Positions 1 through 5,543 of a stretch of DNA of 5,887 nt are shown here, piece after piece (position 1 is the stretch's first letter; the number at the start of each line of letters is the position of its first letter). Made by a program: the position numbers and the translations under genes. The notes under the pieces are model-generated. The model was not told the origin of the DNA. It made no database searches and worked only from the letters and a program-made list of their open reading frames with translations. The stretch is from Treponema sp. UBA7590 (lineage in GTDB: Bacteria > Spirochaetota > Spirochaetia > Treponematales > Treponemataceae), in NCBI GenBank assembly GCA_002478955.1, contig DLKK01000085.1:763-6649 (forward strand), written 5' to 3'.

Positions 1-1137
1 GACAGTTACACAAAAACATTCGCGACAATTCCTGAATGGCTTTATCTGGTAGACAATGCGGAATATGTTGTTACGAACAGCTTTCATTGCTGCGTTTTCA
101 GTTTGATTCTTAAGAAGAAATTTGGTGTTGTTCCATTAATAGGAAAAGTTTTCTCTATGAATGAGCGGATAGAAAATCTGTTCAGACTTTTTGGAATTAA
201 AGACAGATGGATTAAAAATGGATTTGAGTTTTTGGAAAATGATTATGAAGGTAATGTATTTTCTAATATTAATAATAAAGATTTTCGGAGAATTATTATG
301 GAAAAAACAGCAGTACCTGATAAATTGTATCATTACACATCGAAAACAGGATTTCTAGGTATTATTAAAAATAAAACTCTTTGGGCTTCTGAAATTTTAT
401 TTATGAATGATAGTAAAGAAAGTAAGATTCCTTATGAAATATTTGAAGAATTATTGTCTTTAGAAAAAAATTCTGATGTAAAAGAAAAACTAAAAAAGGA
501 AAACGTGACATTTGATTTCAATGATTTTTATAAGTCTTTTGAAGGTTTTGGATATTATGTAATTTCTTTTTCAGAAAAAAAAGATGATTTGAATCAATGG
601 AGATTATATGGAGATAATGCTTCAGGGATATGCATTGAATTCGATACTTCTTATTTATTAGAAACATTAAATAAATGTAATCAAAATAAAATTGACTTGA
701 AAAAATGTATATATAATAAAAATGAACAAATTCTTGAAATTCAAAAATTGATAGATTCTATTAAGTCTGAAAATACTCCAATTTATAGCATTATACCAAA
801 ATTATTGAAGTTTTCTACTTATTTCAAACATGAAAGTTTTAAAGATGAGCAGGAGTGGCGAATTGTTATAGAAAATGTAGAAAAAGCTCAAAAAAATGCT
901 AGATGTGGAAAGAATTTGTTTATTCCATATTGTGAAGCAAAAATTGAGAAAGAAAAATTGCCTATTGAAGTTGAAGAAAGATATCCATGGCTAGGTAATA
1001 TTTTTATTGGTCCAAATAATTATAATGTGGAAGTTCTTTTTGAATCTGTAAAACAAGTTTGTCTTATAAATGGAATTGGCTTTTGTGAAAATTATAGTAG
1101 AAATCTTTTAAAATCAAATATTCCATACAGGGGGTGA
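1..1137 (+). CDS. Polysaccharide pyruvyl transferase C-terminus fused in frame to a DUF2971 domain (5' partial)
   Basis: The reading frame is open from the first base, so the true start lies upstream. Codons 1 to about 75 match the C-terminal end of the polysaccharide pyruvyl transferase family, which adds ketal-linked pyruvate to sugars of surface glycans. Visible hallmarks are IPEWLYLVDNA, then YVVTNSFH (codons 22-29), then VPLIG, MNERI and the FGIKDR segment. The family usually has Gly after NSFH; here it is Cys (NSFHCC), a possible loss-of-function change. From about codon 100 the frame continues into a full-length DUF2971 domain with LYHYTS, NDSKE, QWRLYG, FKDEQEWRI and a final S-x-I-P-Y-R. 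The stop at 1135-1137 is 2 nt before the next ATG. GC falls from 42% in the first 60 bases to about 20% by 241-300, so the join is probably a recombination scar. Whether one fused protein or two products are made is undecided. Family assignments are firm; the functional fusion is inference. Confidence 0.85.
   Translation, partial: DSYTKTFATIPEWLYLVDNAEYVVTNSFHCCVFSLILKKKFGVVPLIGKVFSMNERIENLFRLFGIKDRWIKNGFEFLENDYEGNVFSNINNKDFRRIIMEKTAVPDKLYHYTSKTGFLGIIKNKTLWASEILFMNDSKESKIPYEIFEELLSLEKNSDVKEKLKKENVTFDFNDFYKSFEGFGYYVISFSEKKDDLNQWRLYGDNASGICIEFDTSYLLETLNKCNQNKIDLKKCIYNKNEQILEIQKLIDSIKSENTPIYSIIPKLLKFSTYFKHESFKDEQEWRIVIENVEKAQKNARCGKNLFIPYCEAKIEKEKLPIEVEERYPWLGNIFIGPNNYNVEVLFESVKQVCLINGIGFCENYSRNLLKSNIPYRG
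287..300 (+). promoter_or_regulatory. Internal ribosome binding site and ATG for the DUF2971 part
   Basis: GGAG at 287-290, a 7-nt AT spacer, then ATG at 298-300. The site lies within an open reading frame, where a good Shine-Dalgarno at correct spacing immediately before a domain boundary is unlikely by chance. It supports independent translation of the DUF2971 domain. Confidence 0.55.
298..1137 (+). other. DUF2971 domain, possibly a separate 279-aa protein started inside the fused frame
   Basis: An in-frame ATG at 298 is preceded by GGAG at 287-290 with a 7-nt spacer. It would give a 279-residue protein whose LYHYTS motif lies at residues 10-15, the usual position at the start of stand-alone DUF2971 proteins. 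Other family landmarks are NDSKE (37-41), SFS (90-92), QWRLYG (100-105), CIEF (112-115), FKDEQEWRI (181-189), a GP pair at 238-239 and the ending SNIPYR. DUF2971 has no assigned biochemical function that I can state. The opening HYT motif loosely recalls ADP-ribosyltransferase-like proteins, but that is speculation. The domain is complete and shows no decay, while the pyruvyl transferase in front of it lacks its usual terminal helix. This favours an imported DUF2971 gene with its own start that happens to be in frame. Confidence 0.7.
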
Positions 1138-1139
1138 AA

Positions 1140-1301
1140 ATGAATTTTTTGAAACGTATCTGCAGATTTATAAAATATCCTCTTTTAAAAATAAAATATT
1201 GTTTTTCATGTCACTTTATGAAAAGAGATATAAAAGAATTATTTTCAGATTCAGAAAGTTTTGTTCTGTTTATAACTCATAATTACGGAGGCGAAGTATG
1301 A
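1140..1301 (+). pseudogene. 53-codon remnant, probable glycosyltransferase N-terminus
   Basis: This small ORF starts at ATG 1140, with AGGGGG at 1129-1134 (5-nt spacer) and only 2 nt after the DUF2971 stop. Its TGA (1299-1301) overlaps the ATG of the GT4 gene as ATGA. The product begins with a basic, aromatic-rich segment (MNFLKRICRFIKYPLLKIK) and ends SFVLFITHNYGGEV. The last part looks like the first beta strand and glycine loop of a GT-B glycosyltransferase (pattern VLFITHN-x-GGG), but it stops at that point, so no catalytic part remains. The Gly-Gly codons (1287-1292) contain the GGAGG that serves as ribosome binding site for the next gene. This suggests a truncation by recombination at that microhomology. 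It is AT-rich like the DUF2971 gene and unlike what follows. It could still be translated and act only to couple translation. A genuine small protein is the alternative. Confidence 0.5.
1287..1300 (+). promoter_or_regulatory. Ribosome binding site of the GT4 gene, embedded in the remnant ORF
   Basis: GGAGG at 1287-1291, a 6-nt spacer and ATG at 1298. It is a near-ideal Shine-Dalgarno and fixes the GT4 start. The same bases encode Gly-Gly of the upstream 53-codon ORF, so translation of the two is probably coupled. Confidence 0.8.
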
Positions 1302-2383
1302 ATCCAAAAAAATCAATTTGCTTTATAATGCCGGGGCTTTCTCATGGTGCTGTCGGCGGGTATAAAATCGCCTATGAGTATGCAAACCGTTTGTCCGCGC
1401 TTGGATATAAGGTTTCTGTTTTTTATCCGCTTTTTATGACAAAAAGAATGAAGTTTTCTTTGCTTGTGCGGATAAAGAAACTGCTTGCATATCTGCCTCT
1501 GAAAATTCTAAAACTTTATCGGCAGCGATGGTTTCCATTAAAAAACGTAAAAGAGGAATTCTCTTTTTCTTACAGCAGGAAAATTTTTAAGAAATATGAT
1601 GTGCTTGTCGCAACTTTTATTGACAGCGCGTTTGCTTTGCACAACTTAAATCTCGACAGTTCGAAGTCCTGTATCTATCTGATACAGGGTTTCGAAAAAT
1701 GGTTTCCATTTTCCGAAACCCAAGTTTTTGAAAGCTATAGATTTCCTATGAAAAAAGTTGTCATAACGCCGTGGCTTTTGGAAAAAGTTCAGAGCGCAGG
1801 TGAAAATGCGGCGCTAATTTACAACGGTTTGGATTTTTCATATTTTACGCTTTCTAAAAAAATTGAGGAGCGGAATCCTTATGAAATAAGCCTGATGTAT
1901 CATACTCGTCCAGAAAAGCGATTCGAGGATTCTGTAAAGGCTCTTGAAATTGTTCACGAAAAGTTTCCGCAGCTTCACGTTTCTGTCTTTGGGATTTTCA
2001 ACAGTCCGGAAAACTTTCCAGAGTGGTTTACTTATTATAAAAGCCCTTCTAAGGAGCTTCATAATAAGATTTACAATGATTCTTCTATATATATTGCGGC
2101 AAGTTCCACTGAAGGTTTTGGGCTTACGGTTGCCGAAGCGATGATTTGCGGCTGCGCTGTCGCCTGCACTGACAACGGCGGTTTTTCTTCGATGGTGGCT
2201 GACGGCGAGACTGGACTTCTTTCCCCGGTTTTTGACTATAAGGCTTTGGCGGAAAATATTATTAAACTGATTTCTGACAATGAGCTTCGGATTCGGCTTG
2301 CAAAAAACGGCAATGAAAATATAAAGAAATTCAACTGGGAAAGTGCCGTTGGAAAATTCCAGAAGGTGATAGAAGAATGTTAA
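1298..2383 (+). CDS. Glycosyltransferase family 4 (GT-B fold)
   Basis: A 361-residue cytoplasmic or membrane-associated enzyme expected to transfer a sugar from a nucleotide-sugar donor to a growing lipid-linked glycan. The N-terminal Rossmann half starts with CFIMPGLSHGAVGGYKIA (residues 8-25), with the glycine-rich loop and the helix that contacts the acceptor. A basic, amphipathic stretch at about 47-80 is a likely membrane-contact surface. The C-terminal donor half begins near IYNGLDFSYF (174-183), followed by YHTRPEKRFEDSVKALE (201-217), which carries the basic phosphate-binding residues R204 and K207. The retaining GT4 EX7E motif is intact as E272-GFGLTVA-E280, followed by G285 and the NGG loop and ADGETGLL (301-308). 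Length is typical. The start is set by GGAGG at 1287-1291. It overlaps the upstream remnant by 4 nt and the membrane protein gene by 7 nt, so the genes are co-translated. The specific sugar cannot be read from the sequence. Confidence 0.93.
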   Translation: MNPKKSICFIMPGLSHGAVGGYKIAYEYANRLSALGYKVSVFYPLFMTKRMKFSLLVRIKKLLAYLPLKILKLYRQRWFPLKNVKEEFSFSYSRKIFKKYDVLVATFIDSAFALHNLNLDSSKSCIYLIQGFEKWFPFSETQVFESYRFPMKKVVITPWLLEKVQSAGENAALIYNGLDFSYFTLSKKIEERNPYEISLMYHTRPEKRFEDSVKALEIVHEKFPQLHVSVFGIFNSPENFPEWFTYYKSPSKELHNKIYNDSSIYIAASSTEGFGLTVAEAMICGCAVACTDNGGFSSMVADGETGLLSPVFDYKALAENIIKLISDNELRIRLAKNGNENIKKFNWESAVGKFQKVIEEC

Positions 2384-3414
2384 AAAGTCTGATTTTTGTG
2401 TTCTGCACAGCGATGGGAATTTTTCTGACTGTCGTTCAGGAAAACTATAAAAGAACATTGCGTTTTTCTTTTTCTGCGTTTGTGTTCTTTCTTGTTCCTA
2501 TATTATGTTTTGCGCTTTCTCGTTTTTTCTGGGCGGATGCGGCAGGTCTTGCTGATTATCATAATTATTTTGATTTCTTCAATCATGCGGATAAAGTAAT
2601 TGAAAACCGTTTTGAGATTATGGCAAAAGTCATCAGATTTTTAAGTCCGACTCTTTTCATTTTTCTTCTTTTTTATTCGCTTATCAGCATTACGCTGAAA
2701 GTTTATACAATTGATAAAATTTCAATTTATCCTTTGCTTTCTCTTGTAACATATATTTCAACCTCTTTTGCTCTGCACGATATTGTGCAGATAAGAATAA
2801 GCTGCGCAATTGCGATTTTTCTCTTTTCAATCAGATTTCTTGTTGAGAGAAAATATTTTATATATATTCTTCTTATTTCGATTGCTGTATGTTTTCATAA
2901 AAGTTCAGCCGCATTTTTTGTTTTTCTTTTTTTCAGGAAAAATTCTTTTAATCCTGCTTTTTGGATATTAGCTCTGGTTGTTATATATTTCTCAGCTTTT
3001 TTGAATATAAATTTTATAAAGCTTTTTCTGCTTGTTTTAGGGGAAGACAACTACTATTATCTTTCGATTATTTCGGATATGAATCAGAATCTTGACTTGT
3101 TCAATGTTAATCAGCTTATAAATATTTTTATATTTTTACTGCTTGCTTTTAATTCAAGAAAATTCATGTCTTACAAATTTTTTCCGATATTTATGAAAAT
3201 ATTTTTCTGTAGCATTGCTGTTTATCCGCTTTTGAATAGTGTTCCAATCGTGGCTTCAAGATTCAGCGAGATGCTTCGTCCATCTATAATATTTCTTCTT
3301 CCTCTTGTTATAAATATTTTCAGACAAAAATGGGTTGGATATATTTTTTTCATCTGCATCTGTTTGATGCTGTCGTTTTTGAATAATTTTTATTATTCGC
3401 TTGTGTCTATTTAA
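2377..3414 (+). CDS. EpsG/Wzy-like polytopic membrane protein, candidate polysaccharide polymerase
   Basis: A 345-residue, strongly hydrophobic protein with about 10 to 12 predicted membrane segments (by eye near 3-20, 30-50, 88-108, 116-134, 141-157, 160-174, 178-187, 193-221, 246-258, 268-290, 301-316 and 320-340). EpsG-family landmarks are present: an acidic/aromatic loop after the second segment (DYHNYFDFF, 60-68), E76 before a short amphipathic helix, QIR at 138-140 opening a membrane helix, FH at 173-174, and SRFSEMLRP (294-302) near the end. The family is associated with polymerisation of exopolysaccharide or O-antigen repeat units in the inner membrane, with few conserved residues. 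Its place between two glycosyltransferases supports the polymerase role. The ATG at 2377 overlaps the GT4 stop by 7 nt, with a weak AAGGTG-like site upstream, so translational coupling is likely. Membership of the EpsG/Wzy group is fairly sure; which linkage it forms is unknown. Confidence 0.85.
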   Translation: MLKSLIFVFCTAMGIFLTVVQENYKRTLRFSFSAFVFFLVPILCFALSRFFWADAAGLADYHNYFDFFNHADKVIENRFEIMAKVIRFLSPTLFIFLLFYSLISITLKVYTIDKISIYPLLSLVTYISTSFALHDIVQIRISCAIAIFLFSIRFLVERKYFIYILLISIAVCFHKSSAAFFVFLFFRKNSFNPAFWILALVVIYFSAFLNINFIKLFLLVLGEDNYYYLSIISDMNQNLDLFNVNQLINIFIFLLLAFNSRKFMSYKFFPIFMKIFFCSIAVYPLLNSVPIVASRFSEMLRPSIIFLLPLVINIFRQKWVGYIFFICICLMLSFLNNFYYSLVSI

Positions 3415-3426
3415 AAGAGGTTTCCT

Positions 3427-4305
3427 ATGAGTTCAAAAGTCTATGCGCTTGTAACATTGTTCTATCCGAATGAAAAAATTGCGGAGAATATAAAAGTTCT
3501 TGCTTCTCAGGTTGACTGTGTGATTCTCTCTGACAATACGCCTGGCTGTGACAGCCAAAATCTTTTTGCGGAAATCCAAAATTGCATTTACATTGCGAAC
3601 AGAGAAAATTTCGGGCTTTCAAAGGCGTTCAATGTTGCGCTGAAAAGCCGCCAGTTTGATGATGAGAATTACATTTTTTTCTTTGACCAGGACTCAAGAA
3701 TCTGTGAGGGTTACGCTGAGACTCTGGTTCGTAATTTTGAGAAAATTGATTTGAATCATGAAATCGGCTGTGTCGGTCCACAGTATATCGATACAAATTC
3801 CGGTAAAATTATTGCTCCCCGAAAAATTGAAGTTCTTTCTGCCAGCTGCTATACGGTCTCCTCGATGATAACTTCCGGACTTCTGACAAAATATTCCGTC
3901 CTGAAAAAAATCGGATTCTGGAACGAGGCGGTTTTTCTTGACATGGCGGACTGGGACATCTGCTGGCGGATGAAAAAAGCTGGCTTCAAGATTGTTCTTT
4001 GCAATGCACTGACACTGACTCACACTTTGGGAAAAGGCGTGAAGAAAATCGGAAAATTCAACCTGCGGATAAATCATCCTGTACGTGAATATTACCAGCT
4101 CCGTGACTCAATAAAAATCTTTTGGCGGCGTTATGTTCCTGTAAAGTATAAAATCCGTTTCTTTCTGATGTGGTTTCCTATGCCGCTTATTTACCTTTGT
4201 TTCCTCCCGAACCGCTTGCAGCGCATGAAATACATTTTCTTGGGATTTTTGGACGGAATAAAAAGGAAAAACGACAGTTTTGAAAAGTTGCATGGGGAAG
4301 GGTGA
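3427..4305 (+). CDS. Glycosyltransferase family 2, rhamnosyltransferase-like
   Basis: A 292-residue GT-A glycosyltransferase resembling the rhamnosyltransferase branch of family 2, which adds dTDP-rhamnose or a similar deoxysugar to surface glycans. The sequence opens with the nucleotide-binding strand YALVTLFYPNEKIAENI (6-22). NRENFGLSKAFNVAL (58-72) matches the N-x-G-x-(S/A)-x-A-x-N signature. FFFDQDS (84-90) contains the metal-binding DXD-type triad D87-Q-D89. The GFWNEAVFLDMADWDICWR region (163-181) holds the acidic acceptor/base motif (D172, D175, D177), followed by H199 in LTHTLGKG. The tail has a hydrophobic segment (244-260) and ends GFLDGIKRKN, which is typical of this branch and suggests membrane association. 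AGAGG at 3416-3420 with a 6-nt spacer sets the ATG, 12 nt after the EpsG-like stop. It is the last gene of the glycan block. Rhamnose specificity is a family tendency, not shown here. Confidence 0.92.
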   Translation: MSSKVYALVTLFYPNEKIAENIKVLASQVDCVILSDNTPGCDSQNLFAEIQNCIYIANRENFGLSKAFNVALKSRQFDDENYIFFFDQDSRICEGYAETLVRNFEKIDLNHEIGCVGPQYIDTNSGKIIAPRKIEVLSASCYTVSSMITSGLLTKYSVLKKIGFWNEAVFLDMADWDICWRMKKAGFKIVLCNALTLTHTLGKGVKKIGKFNLRINHPVREYYQLRDSIKIFWRRYVPVKYKIRFFLMWFPMPLIYLCFLPNRLQRMKYIFLGFLDGIKRKNDSFEKLHGEG

Positions 4306-4360
4306 GAATAATTCTTCAAATTCATTATATTATAAACTAGAATTAATAACCGGAGTTTTT

Positions 4361-5347
4361 ATGGATTTAAGGAAAATCAGCAAGGACATAAACAGTCAGT
4401 TGAATAATTACGAGATTGGAAAAATCCAGCAGTTTCGGGTTAAGGCAAAAAAGTTAAGCCGCCCAAAGTCGTATAATTTATTTCCCGATGAGCCTATAAA
4501 TGAAAACTGGACTTTCCATATCGGCGGAAGAACCGAGCTGCAGTTCAATATTGGAAATGAAAATGAAGGTCTTCGCTTTGGATTCGCATTTTCTTTAGAG
4601 CCAAGCCGTTCTTTGCCTGAGCCTGCGGTTCTCTATCCGAAAATCAGAAAACTGAACTATATAATTTTGTCAAAGCCATATTTGTTTGATGATTATAAAA
4701 TGTGGATTTGGAATAACGGGCAGCGTAGTGATATTTTTGATGTAAGAAGCATTTCTGGGCAGGATATTTCTGTGGGCAACTTTATTTTTATAGGAAAAAT
4801 TCAGAAAACCTATGATTTGTCAGAGATAATGAAAACTTTTGATTCGATGTTTCCTGTTTATAAAGAAGTGGAGTCTGAAAATTTAAAAGAAAGTAGAGAG
4901 TCTATAAAGAAGGAAAACAGATTTGTTTTTTCAGATTCAACGTACAAGCTTCCTAAAAAGCGTCATCTTAGCATAGAGGCTAAAGAACTAGATTTTTCCA
5001 TAAGACATTCAATGATTCAGGAGAAACTTGTTTCAGTACTCAAGCGGCAATATGGAGTGAATAATGTTGTCGCTGAAAATTACATAGGACTGAACAGAAT
5101 CGATGTTGTAGTAAGAGATAACCAAGAATATTATTTTTATGAAGTGAAAGTCGCTAATTCCGCAAGGGACTGTATCAGAGATGCGTTCGGTCAGCTGCTT
5201 GATTATTGCTGTTATACTGATGTGCGTAATGCCTCAAAACTTTTCGTTGTAGGAGAGCCGGAGCTTGATTCCGCAACGAAAGAATACCTGGAATTTGTCA
5301 ATAAGGAATTCAACATTCCGATTGGTTATCTGCGGATTGAATTGTAA
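4361..5347 (+). CDS. Putative PD-(D/E)XK nuclease with an N-terminal domain of unknown function
   Basis: A 328-residue protein starting at ATG 4361, chosen because GGAG at 4352-4355 lies 5 nt upstream; the frame extends back to 4280 but without a matching ribosome binding site. Residues 1-150 form a beta-rich domain I do not recognise (WTFHIGGRTELQF at 50-62, ISVGNFIFIGK at 136-146). A charged linker (about 165-200) follows. The C-terminal half has a nuclease core: helix RHSMIQEKLVSVLKRQYG (215-232), E239, D248 in RIDVVV, E261-V-K263 in YEVKVANSARD, and Q278-LLD-Y282, the QxxxY motif of RecB-like nucleases. All expected catalytic positions are present, so it is probably active on DNA or another nucleic acid. 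The 55-nt gap after the GT2 gene has no clear terminator. A weak promoter-like pair (TTCAAA 4315-4320, TAGAAT 4338-4343, 17-nt spacing) may exist. The role, perhaps restriction or phage defence, is inferred from fold and neighbourhood only. Confidence 0.8.
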   Translation: MDLRKISKDINSQLNNYEIGKIQQFRVKAKKLSRPKSYNLFPDEPINENWTFHIGGRTELQFNIGNENEGLRFGFAFSLEPSRSLPEPAVLYPKIRKLNYIILSKPYLFDDYKMWIWNNGQRSDIFDVRSISGQDISVGNFIFIGKIQKTYDLSEIMKTFDSMFPVYKEVESENLKESRESIKKENRFVFSDSTYKLPKKRHLSIEAKELDFSIRHSMIQEKLVSVLKRQYGVNNVVAENYIGLNRIDVVVRDNQEYYFYEVKVANSARDCIRDAFGQLLDYCCYTDVRNASKLFVVGEPELDSATKEYLEFVNKEFNIPIGYLRIEL

Positions 5348-5395
5348 AAAATTATAGTTTTAGAATGTTTTTTACCATATTGTCTCTCTGTGATT

Positions 5396-5424
5396 ATGAC
5401 ATGATTATATTTTTATAGTATAAT
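5396..5424 (+). promoter_or_regulatory. Sigma-70-type promoter for the downstream unknown gene
   Basis: The -35 element ATGACA (5396-5401, 5 of 6 consensus bases) is separated by exactly 17 nt from a perfect -10 TATAAT (5419-5424). Transcription would start near 5431, giving a leader of about 105 nt before the gene start at 5535/5541. The -35 and -10 elements fall in the two arms of the inverted repeat at 5398-5430, so a repressor bound there would block RNA polymerase. Confidence 0.65.
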
Positions 5425-5430
5425 CATGTC
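5398..5430. repeat. Perfect 12-bp inverted repeat overlapping the promoter (probable operator)
   Basis: GACATGATTATA (5398-5409) is repeated as its exact reverse complement TATAATCATGTC (5419-5430) around a 9-nt centre. The right arm begins with the TATAAT -10 box and the left arm shares GACA with the -35 box. Spacing between arm centres is 21 bp, two helical turns, which suits a dimeric DNA-binding protein. The stem has only 3 G/C pairs of 12 and is not followed directly by a T-run, so an intrinsic terminator is less likely. Confidence 0.7.
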
Positions 5431-5522
5431 TGTTGTTTATTTTTAATTATTGTTTTTTTATTAGTAAATACTATGAATCGCAACAAATTCTGTTAATTTA
5501 TTAAATATATTGAGTAATATTT

Positions 5523-5543
5523 GAGGAGATGTATTTGAATATG
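5523..5543 (+). promoter_or_regulatory. Ribosome binding site with TTG/ATG start ambiguity
   Basis: GAGGAG (5523-5528) is followed by three in-frame candidates: ATG 5529, directly adjacent and too close; TTG 5535, with an ideal 6-nt spacer; and ATG 5541, with 12 nt. Spacing favours TTG and codon identity favours ATG; the difference is only two residues. Confidence 0.5.

Larger units (their letters stand above)
5348..5534. other. AT-rich intergenic region with one palindrome/promoter
   Basis: This is the only sizeable gap in the window. After the nuclease stop there are T-runs (5370-5373, 5453-5459) but no GC-rich hairpin followed directly by T's. The structured element is the inverted repeat and promoter at 5396-5430. 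The remainder, up to the GAGGAG at 5523-5528, is an AT-rich leader of about 100 nt in which I see no RNA gene or conserved regulatory fold. Confidence 0.6.

Noticed and set aside
1838..2458. 206-codon open frame on the minus strand
   Set aside because: It lies fully opposite the conserved C-terminal half of the GT4 gene and the start of the EpsG-like gene, and its translation shows no recognisable domain. It is a shadow of real coding sequence.
3694..4077. 127-codon open frame on the minus strand
   Set aside because: It is antisense to the catalytic region of the GT2 gene, with no family features and no reason to expect a gene there.
4280..4360. Upstream extension of the nuclease-like gene (TTG 4280 or ATG 4292)
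   Set aside because: The extension overlaps the end of the GT2 gene, has low-complexity Ser/Asn-rich sequence and lacks a well-placed ribosome binding site, whereas ATG 4361 has GGAG at 5-nt spacing.
5398..5430. Inverted repeat read as an intrinsic terminator of the nuclease gene
   Set aside because: The stem is AT-rich (3 G/C of 12) and the following bases TGTTG break the T-run. The fit to a promoter/operator is better, though some terminator activity is not excluded.
5404..5436. Mirror-image promoter on the minus strand from the same palindrome
   Set aside because: The palindrome automatically creates TATAAT on the other strand, but its -35 (CAGACA) is weaker and no minus-strand gene follows. 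It would only give antisense RNA to the nuclease gene.
5503..5522. Short AT-only inverted repeat before the last gene's ribosome binding site
   Set aside because: Six A/T base pairs around an 8-nt loop in AT-rich DNA are expected by chance and too weak to call a regulatory hairpin.
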